DNA from: Plumapathes pennacea
Lineage: Eukaryota > Cnidaria > Anthozoa > Antipatharia > Myriopathidae
Assembly: GCA_964036295.1 (NCBI GenBank)
Contig: OZ038466.1
Span: forward strand, 14,418,001 to 14,482,000
Direction: 5' to 3'
Length of the DNA stretch: 64,000 nt
The notes under the pieces were generated by a model. The model saw only the letters and a list, made by a program, of their open reading frames with translations. It was not told the DNA's origin and searched no databases. The translations under genes were made by a program, and so were the position numbers. Below, piece by piece: positions 54,937 to 64,000 of this stretch (position 1 is the stretch's first letter; each line of letters begins with the position of its first letter).

Positions 54937-55368
54937 CAAACGATGGACGATATGTTTGAGACAGAAACGAGCTGAAGGTTTGCACGTTTTCGTTCGATCG
55001 ATGTTTTTGTCCAACGAGTCATATAAATCAAACGATGTGTAAATGCTACAAATGTTTACCGAAAAATCAGGCGGCTAATCTTAATACGTGAGTTAATAAG
55101 TTTGTAGTTGATTACATAATATTAAATACACCACATATGAAGGAAGAAAACATGTCAAAGGAAAAAAATAACAATATTGTAATACTTTATTAGTTGCAGT
55201 TTTCCTGTGATATATCTGATTATTTTAGTTATATACAGACTTATTTGTTTAAACACAGCGAAAATTCAACAACATGACATTGATTTACATGAATACCGTG
55301 ATACAGAACTGAATGCTACACGTCTCACACAGGCACTAAATATTATAACATTATACAATAATACCCAC
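54937..55368. other. No recognisable feature
   Basis: AT-rich, with one short plus-strand frame (55207-55395) that has no recognised domain. Confidence 0.35.
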
Positions 55369-57021
55369 TCAATTGACGAGCTTGATTGTCTTTAATTTGT
55401 TTCTAAAGGATGATAAAGACTTGGTGTGGTGCATGTCGGGGGGGGGGGGGGGGGGGTGGGGGGAGAGTGTTCCACAACTTACTGTAGCTCCACTGAAACA
55501 AAAGCTCTTTTTAAAGAATTCACTGTTTAGTCTTGGTAGTTGGAGCCTGAGGCTGTGCAACCTCTTGAGAACAGATCTGCAAGGGTCTTTGGCGTGAGAA
55601 TATTTTGCCTGTTGAACATCATTAACACTTTACATTTGGCCCTCATCTCTGCTAGCATCTCCCAACCAAGGAGGTCAAACAAGGATTGGTTACTGGTATA
55701 TCCATCATAATTCACACAAAGAATATTATTCTTGCAGCTCTGTTCTGGATTTTTTGTAATTTGCCAGCCAAGGTTTGAGTTAAGTCATCCTAAACTTTAC
55801 AATTTCGGGTACAAATGTTTGAATGTGTTGGAGGGCACTAAGCCCAGCCCCAATCTTTTTTGAGATATAACTTGATATGTTCATCCCATTTTGGATTTTG
55901 GTCATTGATTACACCAGGTGTGGGTTACCCTCTTTATCCACTGCTGCTCAATTACAATATTTGAACTATAAAAATGAAAGCTTTGCAAGCCATTGAGCCG
56001 AACCGAGTATGTACTCAGTTTTAGCGACATTTGGGTGCAACTTGTTAGCTTTAAGCCAATTGTTGATTTTCACTAACTCAGAGTTTGCTTTACTTTCAAC
56101 ATTGTGCATATCTGCTCTGGTTAAGGAAATACTTGTATCATCAGCGAACATACAGGGACTTGTGGACCAAGAATAGAACCCTGGGGGAACCCACAGCTAC
56201 AGTAATTAACCTTTCACCAGATGACTCATTATTTACAATATGCATATTTGTTTTCTATTGGAAAGATAGGACTGTAGTAACAAAAGAGACCTGCCTGTGA
56301 TACCGTAAATCCATAACTTCTCTAAAAAAATATTGTGGTTCACAGTATCAAAGGCTTCTTTTAGATCAAGAAATATTATATAGCAATATTAAAAAGGCCA
56401 CAATCCATGTTAACCAGTCAACACCGAGACTGTGGAGTGAAATTTTTTAAAACCAAATTGCTTATCAGGGAGAATGTTATTAATGGTCAGGTAATGATGC
56501 AATTGATTATAAACAATTCTCTCAAAAATTTTGCTGATTACAGATAGTGCAGAAATCGGTCTATATATGTCAAAATTTTATGCTTTTGCCACATTTGTGG
56601 AGAGGAGTAACTCAAACTTGCTTCCAGTCTGACGGAAATACACCAGTCACAACTATCCTTTGAATATCATTGATAATGGACTGGAACAACTTCCTTGAGA
56701 AATACTGTGGGAATACAATCAAGACCTATTGTACTACTTTAGAGGAACATTGAGCTGAAACAACACTTAAAACCTCCACACTATTAATAGAATGAAATTC
56801 ATATTTAGTGGAGGCAGGCTTAAACTGTTTAAAGTCCAGATTGTTACAGCTACTCTTGAGTTAGAAGTATTCTCCCTTGAGAGTTTAGCGCCTGTTTCGA
56901 TAAAATGGTTGTTAAACCCATTGGCTATTTCAGAAGGCAAAATAATGGAGCCATTGTCCGCTTTTATTTCAGTAATAATTGAAGGAGTTGGGTATCGGCC
57001 CTTGAGTGAGTTTATTGTCAA
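55369..57021 (-). pseudogene. Non-LTR retrotransposon RT (CR1/L2-like), 3' part
   Basis: Minus-strand pieces in order: linker 'GRYPTPSIITEIKADNGS' and 'SEIANGFNNHFIETGAKL' (57021-56767); RT core with 'LLLQSYLSNRKQ' and a 'VPQGSILGP'-like motif (about 56340-56170); 'MFADDTSISLT' and 'INNWLKANKLHPNVAKTEYI' (56151-55966); C-terminal 'SNQSLFDLLGWEMLAEMR' (about 55700); and an ending 'LRLQLPRLNSEFFKKSF' (55560-). Several frames and a deletion between the RT motifs show decay. A poly-G tract lies at 55438-55457. The endonuclease is absent; a 125-codon minus frame at 57313-57690 is unrecognised. Confidence 0.82.
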
Positions 57022-58926
57022 AGTTACAGCCTATTATACCCTTACTGTTCTTTATTGAGATATTTATACTTGTTTGTTTTTACTGGTACAGCCAATGCCT
57101 AATGTACATGTATGTCTGCTGAAAATAACAATAGTATAGTAATCACATGCTTTTGAGTGCAGTTTGGAAAAAATGAAAATTAAAAAAATAAACCCCTTTT
57201 ACAAGAAATAGCATATCCTAATTAGTACTTGTGCCAAGTTTTGGAACGTTTGGTGTATCAGAAACTGAAGGTGAACTTTTGAAAATCACAAAAATAATAG
57301 ACTTCACTAAGGTTACAGGGGATGCTTGTCCCCCCTTTCATACTCAAGTCTCCTATTTTTCTGACTTTTAAACATTTGCCATTCTATTTGCATGTGCTCA
57401 AACTTTCTGAAACTTGGTAGATTTACTAAGATGTGCTCTTTCTTGTGACAGAGTTCATTTTTCAATTTGATTAATTTTGCACACTCGGTCCTAGTCCTCT
57501 TTTCATTTCTAAAGTGGCTAATTGTGATTGCTTTGGTTTTGCATTTGCTACACTTTCCGATTAATCCAAACAAGTTTAGCAACATTCTTGGCCAATCAAG
57601 AGAAAAAGCAGAACCTGGTTGCAATATTCTCACACATGAAAGCAAGTGGCAATTGCGTGTTCTCTGGCTGCTGATTCTGAAACTAATCACAATTACTTCA
57701 TTTTGCTTGACAGTACTTGTAAATGGTCAGACATGTTCTTGCTTGCCTCATTGATGTGCTCTGTAATTGCTTTGGTTTTGGTTTTTGACAGTCATCCCAA
57801 TTTATATGCTCTATGCATGTTATTAATGTTGTTATTGAAAAAATGTAAACTAGTGACCTGGGATTGCCTGCAAACAGAGAGAGAGAGTTCAGCTGGTATT
57901 AACTGACACAATTCTTGTTGAAAAAAGAAAATATCCACCAATATAAATCCCTTGGGAATAACTGATCCTGGACCATGAGAAAATGCAGTGTAATGATGTT
58001 CCCAAATACAAATTAACACATGAATCGGATCAATATTCCTCCATGCAATTTTGAAGAGCCAGGCAGTTGTTCATTTTTCTCGTTGTGTCTACTGCGCAGT
58101 AGTGCATTGTAGACACTATGTCGTGGAAATGTAAGGTGAGCCAATGAAAAGAAAGCATGGTTAGCTGTGATATTCAAAACCAATCAGAAGTTATTTGCTG
58201 ATACTAGGGACTTGATCGGTGCAAAACCATGCAAGAAGTTTGCATAATGGTGGCATGAGATGGGCTTCTAAAGTGTGGTAATCATAGTTTGTTCAGGCAG
58301 AATGTGTTGTATAAAGTCTGTGGTAATGGAAGATGATTTGTGTGGTCATTCAATACGATCAGAAAGGAAACAAATTCACTCAACAGATCTCTGGCATTGC
58401 ATGAATTTAACTTGCTTGGCTGTGGTGATTATAGTTGCCAAGTATTGGTATGTATCGAACATCTGATTTTTGACATAATGCATAGTTTTATTTGGCAGAA
58501 ATTGGGAAAAGTGAACCAACACTCCACTCCAAGCCTCATTTGCACAGCTGTTATGAATTTTTCTCACAGTGAAGCAAACTTGGACTGAGAACTTTTCATT
58601 GTAGCAACCATCCTCGAGCAGTAGAGAGAAGGAGTAGAAAATATGTCTATAAATAGCTGTGGTGTGTTTCACTCTCAGTGTTATTTCTAGCTGCTTCAGT
58701 AAATTTGCATCCATCTGTGAGTAGCACTACTTAGTGTTGTCATTCTACTTTTCTCACATACATGTTTACGATCACAGAAACATAGTTGGGATGGTGATCA
58801 TTTTGTATTGCCATGAACATGTTTACTTTTGCATGTTTGATTCTCGGCAAAACAGCAAATAAGGTTGAATGTTGTGCTGTGATCAATTATGCATGAACTT
58901 GGATGTTAAATGGTTTCTCCATACAA
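57022..58926. other. No confident feature
   Basis: Apart from the unrecognised minus frame at 57313-57690 (which could be a further piece of the retrotransposon), no repeat ends or domains are seen. Confidence 0.35.
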
Positions 58927-59341
58927 GAAACCCAGGGGGGAGGGGAGGGGGTACTCCCATATATAAGCCATATGGGTATATGCAGCCCCAAAGGGTATCA
59001 TTTCAAGCACTTTTTGGTCTGAAATAGGGTGTAGATTTTGCCTTTTTGGTCTGAAATGGGGTATCCATTGTGTGTTTTTGGTCTGGGATAGGGTATGATT
59101 TTAACAGAAATATGTCGACAGACACGGACATTCCACGGCTAATGGAAGAAAACTGCGGGCGAAAATCATTGCAACAAAAAAGAGATCTCTGAAGTAGGGT
59201 ATACATTTTGGAGTCAGGTCTGAAATTGGGTATATAGCAAATCAGATATTCTGGTCTGAAACAGGGTAAGGGTTTGCAGGACCAGGTGGCACACTCCCAC
59301 CCAAATTATGATGAGTACCCCCTCCCCCCTCCCTGGGTTTC
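58927..59341. mobile_element. Element D, copy 3, ~415-bp with G/C-rich TIRs
   Basis: The left 'aaacccaggggggagggg' plus 'gggggtactc' is the inverse of the right 'gagtaccccctcccccctcc' plus 'ctgggttt'. The interior has five or more copies of 'ggtctgaaatagggtat', a minisatellite. Termini and 'ggtactc' match the other D copies. No coding. Confidence 0.75.
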
Positions 59342-61253
59342 TCCTATGCCCGAATTCCTTCTGTCTGGAGAAACCACTGCTTGCAGTGTATGAACAAGCC
59401 GGCACCTACCATCTTGTGTGTAGCAGTAGACATGTGAACCTAGCAGGTTCCTATTTTCTTTTTATTTGGCTGGAAGTGAGACTTTCATAGCCTATTGGCC
59501 AATCTGATATTACATCTACACTGTAAGTCATTGACAAGCAACCACAGAAAATCTTGTTGACATTAAGGTCTGTGTCTCACGAAAGTGAGAAGCACGACCT
59601 TATTGTGGCCACGACACCATCAGTCTGTCAGTCAGTCAGTCTGTCATGCTGTGTCAACAGTAGACTTCCAAATTAGGAAGTTTATTCCAAATTTGGGTAC
59701 AATCACGCACGATGAAATACATTTCAAGAGATTGATTAACTTTAAAGGCACGGAATTTTACGACCTTTGAATCACGGCTTTTGGTGAAAGTATGAATGCG
59801 GAAGACGCTCCAAAGAGTTATACTTGCTCTTGGCCAATACCTTGAGTGTTTCAAGCATCGCCCGATTTTCCTGATAAACTCTGTGTGAAAACAACATTTC
59901 ATAATGGCATAACGGTACGGACTTTATATCGATTGTGCAGTTATCATTTTGTGTCAATGTTTCAGTCGGTTGGCCATACACAGGAACCTGGCGTTCATCT
60001 CTATCGACACTCATTGTGCAGTGGATGCGCGCGATTTAGTTGTTTACATTCCTCAGTTTAAATTTGTCTGGGTAACTTACCACAAGACTTAAAGTACATT
60101 GTGTATGCAAAAGCCCTTGAACGAAAGGTTACTTTGGTGTTCTTGGTTGATAATGAGTTACAATAATATTAAGAGTTCGCTCGAACGAACTATGCAAGAA
60201 AACAACACATTCTTGTACGTATGTACGTATTCAGTCATCCGGTTAATATTTATCTGTTTCATCAGATTACCGAGACCGTAAAAATGTGAACTTTCTATGA
60301 CAGGTCATTCATGTGACTATAATAAACTTCACTCTTGAGAAAGCATTTTTTAGTGGTCATCACTTGAAATTCGAGTTAATGATTACCTTGAATATGTATA
60401 CTGCTTGGAAGGAAGTTATGCTGCTCAAAATGATTTGAACGCAGGTAAAGCGGGCAAGGTTTGCACTTTAGAATATATCCTGTCCATGTTCGCTTTGAGT
60501 TGAGAGGATTAGGCCACTTTGAGGTTTAAGAGAAGTTATTTAACTCTGTGAGCTGAGGAGCCGATTGCCTCATTAAATATGCATGTTACGCTTGATTGAG
60601 TACAAGCGTGTTGCCCTGCACTGTGGTGGTAAAGCGTGACGTCTTATTTTGCAAAATTTTCCATTTGAATCTCTAAACATACACAGCTGCTGCACGAACG
60701 TGTGCAAAGTTTCAAATCGCTAGCCCTACTGACAGCAACCAGCCTCCATACTGAACTCTCTTATTTAGCATCAGTTCTAAATCGAAGGAACCATTAACAC
60801 CAAATAGGAGCGTTTAGTATTGAGAAATTTAAACTTCAATAGCCCACATCTCAGCTGTTCAATGTGCTAAAGAGCCAATTTTTTGTGTGACCTTTTTTAG
60901 ACAGGGCATTCCACAAAATTGTCTGAAATCCATATTCGGATATTTTTTGTGACATCACTTTACCACTATATTCACTCAAGGCAATCCCTACTTTAGAGCA
61001 GTTAAGACACAAGCCTGTTGTACGAACTAGACCACAGTCTGCTAATCAAAAAGATAGTTGACCTTACAGTGGCATCGCTGCTTTGATTTTTAATAGAAGA
61101 GCAGTGTTGCAACATTTTACAGGAATGACAAACACAAACTCAATGCATACTTTTTGTAATATTTGGAAGATATATACCTCCTATACAATGTTTAGTGTGC
61201 GTGTTGCACTTCATACAAGTTTTTAACAAATCATTCAAACCTTGTTTTACTTT
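59342..61253. other. Mostly unrecognised sequence
   Basis: At 59565-59660, 'ctcacgaaagtgagaag' and 'gtctgtcagtcagtcagtctg' resemble the repeat near 45480-45510, and the following phrase ('aatttgggtac') matches 45370. No other structure is seen. Confidence 0.4.
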
Positions 61254-61359
61254 TTGCTCGCGCATGCAGTGAGCTTAAAAATGGAGTTTTTTTTTTTCTG
61301 GGTCGAGAATCAGCACACGGTGATTGGTTCATATTATCACGTGATATGCGATGACGTAA

Positions 61360-61718
61360 ACCGCCGCCCAGTTGGCTCAGTTGGTTGAGTGCCGGTCTTT
61401 TGTGCGGGAGGTCACGGGTTCGAACCCCTGCCGGACCAGCACTCAGGGTCTTAAAATAACTAAGGAGAAGATGCTGCCTTTGTTTCTATCAGCAAATGGT
61501 AAGATCTTCATGTGGCTCGGATGACTATGTAAAATGGCGGTCCCGTTTCCCTATACTTCTATACTTGATGACAGGGGGTACGTAAAAGAACCACTGAGGA
61601 CGTAAACAAATCTCTGGCAGTGACCACCTTCAGTGCCTGTACTCCAAAGTAATATGGTGAAGCCAAATTGTTGCTGAAAAACCCCTTGAGGGGAGCATCA
61701 ATAAAAATATGTATGTAT
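61360..61718 (+). mobile_element. tRNA-derived SINE (copy 3)
   Basis: Head 'ccgccgcccagttggctcag', B box GGTTCGAACCCC, same body and (ATGT)n tail as the other copies. GTAA at 61356-61359 and 61719-61722. Same HelA position. Confidence 0.88.
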
Positions 61719-61917
61719 GTAATTGACTTTGCTAAACAACTCGAGAAGTGGCCAGTGAATATTTCTCGTTACTTGTGTGTAAAAGGTAACTACATCCCAT
61801 CCAAACTCAACACCGTTGGGCTCTGTGGAACAGGTATGGATAAGCTAGATTTTAGGGAACGATTTTGGCTTGCGTTCTTAAGTTTGCCGCGGAAGCTTTG
61901 AGAATAGCTGTAAACAA

Positions 61918-62577
61918 ATTAACAAATTGACGTCAGTTTTTTATGTGTCTGTCCTCTTATTGATCATGAAACGCATCATAACATTGTCAAAAACTTGTGG
62001 ATCCATGAGGCGCTTTGCCGAGTGGATCCGCAACTTTTTGACAATGTTATGACGCGTTTCATGATCAATAAGAGGACAGACACATAAAAAACTGGCGTCA
62101 ATTTGTTTTTTACAATAACAAAACTCAAGCGATGACGTGGGGAAAACATGCAAGAAAACTGGATTTTGTTCGATTTGACCGAAATGTTGTCAACAACTTT
62201 TCCCGCTTTCTAATTGGTCGAGGTTGAAATTCAAGACATTTCATTGGCCAAAAAGTGACAGTTTGATGTGAGCATTTTGCGTGTGCAAAATAAAATTTTG
62301 TCAAAGAAGTTGGAAAGAAATGAAACTAGAAACTAGACGCTTTTCTGCTGCGGTTTTCTGGACAATTTCAAGACAAAGCTCAAGGAATTGGCCTCTGAAC
62401 ACTTCTGGTTCTCTACTTCAAATGCCGAATGTCTCTTTTGCAAGAACTGAGGTAAAATTGAAGCTGAATTCACCTTCTTCGTCCAAATCACTGTCGTCAG
62501 CACTCGATTTTGTGTCTGTCCTCTTATTGATAATGAAAATTAGCCAATCACAAAGCGAGAAACTGACGTGTTTTGTA
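61918..62577. mobile_element. Insert J with a ~79-bp perfect-type palindrome
   Basis: Arms 61926-62004 ('attgacgtcagttttttat' ... 'ggatcc') and 62024-62103 are inverse copies around a 19-bp loop. The arm phrase 'gtgtctgtcctcttattgat' occurs a third time at 62512, and the far end 'gaaactgacgtgttttgt' is an inverse of the near end ('acaaattgacgtcag'). The ends therefore look like weak TIRs. No coding frame recognised. Confidence 0.6.
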
Positions 62578-62805
62578 AAATGTTTGATGGATACCGCTCG
62601 GGGATTGCAAATTTCTCTGTTGGCGTTAAATATTTAGTCCCGACGAAACTTTCTGTGGCGGCACGAAGTACTTCTGGGAAGATAACAGGGCGAAAACGGA
62701 AACCAAAGCTACTGGGAGTTCCACTCTATGTCCCTACTTTCCATTTTAGTATATTCTGGTCTCGACGCAACTCACGCCGCGAGTTCACTGGCAACGCCAG
62801 TCTAG

Positions 62806-63127
62806 TCTACTAGTATATTGCACTATACATGTACCATACTGTACAACATAGGAAATACATAATTTGGTAAGTAACTAGTTACAGAGACCATGTCTGTTAT
62901 TTATAAAAACAAATACATAAATATATAAGTGATTTGCAAATTGAATTTTTCTGTGAAGTACACGTAGAAATTTTCAATGTACAATTTTCAAAGCGTTTGA
63001 TTCACTTAGTCACTCATTAACTATGAAAAAGCTCAAAGCATATGGATTTGCATCAGCCTCCTTGAACCTCATGAGGTCATACTTTGAAAACCACATGACT
63101 ACAGTCAAGCTAGGAAACACAACAAGT
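62806..63127. other. No recognisable feature
   Basis: AT-rich spacer between the HelA copy and the microsatellite. A short plus frame from 63023 ('LKAYGFASASLNLMRSYFEN') recalls a non-LTR RT segment but is too short to assign. Confidence 0.35.
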
Positions 63128-63174
63128 GGTGGTGATGATGATGATGATGATGATGATGCTGATGATGATGATGC

Positions 63175-63209
<35 letters not shown>

Positions 63210-63330
63210 CTGATGATGATGATGATGCTGATGATGATGATGCTGATGATGATGATGATGCTGATGCTGATGATGATTGATGATGATTGATGCTGATGCT
63301 GATGATGATTGATGATGATTGATGATGATA
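63128..63330 (+). repeat. (GAT)n microsatellite with GCT interruptions
   Basis: About sixty GAT triplets with scattered GCT and, at the end, 'gatt' slips. It abuts the HelA 3' end at 63332. The poly-Asp and poly-His frames here are trivial. Confidence 0.97.
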
Positions 63331-63331
63331 A

Positions 63332-64000
63332 CTAGACTGGCATTGCCATTGAGCTCATGGCGTGAGTTGCGTCGAGACCAGAATATACTAAAATGGAAAG
63401 TAGGGACATAGAGTGGAACTCCCAAGAGAGACTTTCTCACCAGGAAAATATTACACAGTTATAGAGAACTTGGCTGTTGACACCTTGCTCAAATGAAACC
63501 TGATTAAACTATAAATTATCATTAAAACACTCATACACTTGCTTCTTAAAGGTTGAGCGACCCTGCATTTTGAGAATGCATGACATCTTTTTATGCACAG
63601 TCGACAGTTTGACAGTTTGACTTATTTCTAATGAGAGGCCACGATTAATCCAGCCTTCGCTTCAATACTTTTGTGTTTTCTTTTATTAACTGAATACGTT
63701 TCTTCTATCAGGCTTTCGAGTATTTGTGTTCTGTAACAAGCGAGGAATGTAACACTACACTTGTTTACAATATTATTGCGGTTTTGTTCACAGCGTGTTC
63801 AGTCATTTGTGAACTGCAAACTCAATGCTCAGGACTATTTCGGTGTAGTTTTCATATCTGGTATACAATGCATGACCATTGCAAAACAAAGGCTACATGA
63901 TCGAATGAAAGAAACTCTTATCTTCCCAGAAGTACTTCGTTCCACCACAGAAAGTTTCATCGGAACTAAATATTTAGTGGCGACAGAGAAATTTGCAATC
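63332..64000 (-). mobile_element. HelA copy, 3' part (runs off the window)
   Basis: CTAG at 63332-63335 and the hairpin 'actggcattgccatt' (one mismatch). Standard HelA order follows through 'gaggccacgattaatccagc', 'ggactatttcggtgta' and 'ctaaatatttagtggcgaca'. Continues past 64000. Confidence 0.85.

Larger units (their letters stand above)
61254..62805 (+). mobile_element. HelA copy with SINE and a nested palindromic insert
   Basis: 5' TTGCTCG at 61254 and 3' CTAG at 62802-62805 after the hairpin 'actggcaacgccagt'. The SINE is at 61360-61718. The HelA phrase 'gtaaacaaatgtttgatgga' is split at about 61917/62578 by an unrelated insert. After 'aaaccaaagctac' (62712) the copy jumps to the last ~95 bp, so about 700 bp of its 3' half is deleted. 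Confidence 0.85.

Noticed and set aside
63023..63440. Poly-Asp and poly-His frames
   Set aside because: (GAT)n microsatellite read on two strands.

Overview
The window looks like a transposon-dense, AT-rich stretch of an animal genome, most probably an anthozoan cnidarian (coral or sea anemone). This rests on the mix of repeats: Helitrons, Polinton/Maverick genes, a DIRS-type reverse transcriptase, CR1/L2-like non-LTR remnants, a tRNA-derived SINE and MITEs. There is no operon structure, no bacterial-style gene and no clearly intact host gene. The species assignment is inference.

The dominant element is one Helitron family, here called HelA. A coding copy lies on the minus strand at 13853-21808. 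It carries three overlapping reading frames. The first has an N-terminal membrane region, a 2A-like ribosome-skipping motif (DIEKNPGP), a cysteine-protease-like domain with Gln-Cys and Asp-x-His motifs, and a Lys-rich 19-residue repeat. The second is a Cys-rich zinc-binding-like domain. The third is a HUH Rep nuclease followed by a PIF1-type helicase. The three frames are offset at two A-homopolymers and were probably one long polyprotein. Non-coding or truncated HelA copies occur at about 119-452, 2141-6030, 21809-22132, 24181-26639, 27135-28656, 29914-31650, 61254-62805 and 63332-64000. Their shared ends (5' TTGCTCG; 3' hairpin ACTGGC-AAC-GCCAGT then CTAG, always followed by T) define the family. 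Three copies carry the same SINE at the same internal site, while other copies show the empty site.

A second Helitron family, HelB, has a 5' end TCCCCGARCGAAGTGAGGG and a 3' end ...ATTATCGTATTTCTAG. It is present as a near-complete copy (11144-12754), an inverted copy split by HelA (626-2140 plus 6031-6282), and terminal fragments near 36842-37026, 49800-49841 and 50314-50805. A third Helitron-type remnant (37672-39854) has a PIF1 helicase with a mutated Walker A lysine, followed by an OTU protease domain.

Other regions: 6549-9235 holds a MITE, a fold-back element and a nested poly-C-ended element. 9398-9853 is a possible host exon (membrane segment plus Thr-rich repeats). 10540-10801 is a long hairpin. 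22360-22986 is a TIR element with a GC-rich hairpin. 26870-29913 is a decayed Polinton-like locus (integrase and capsid gene, divergent) split by a HelA insertion. 31930-32260 is a possible Cys/His-rich exon. 33170-35160 is a DIRS-like RT/RNase H remnant with 80-bp direct repeats. 35440-36835 is a ~151-bp tandem array and 39888-40558 a ~65-bp minisatellite. 41239-54936 is bounded by an inverted pair of composite elements, enclosing a possible 5.9-kb TIR element with a tyrosine-recombinase fragment, HelB pieces and a TTAA-flanked transposon nested in another element. 55369-57021 is a non-LTR retrotransposon 3' end. Nesting lets relative ages be read: HelB is older than outer HelA, which is older than inner HelA copies that already carried the SINE.
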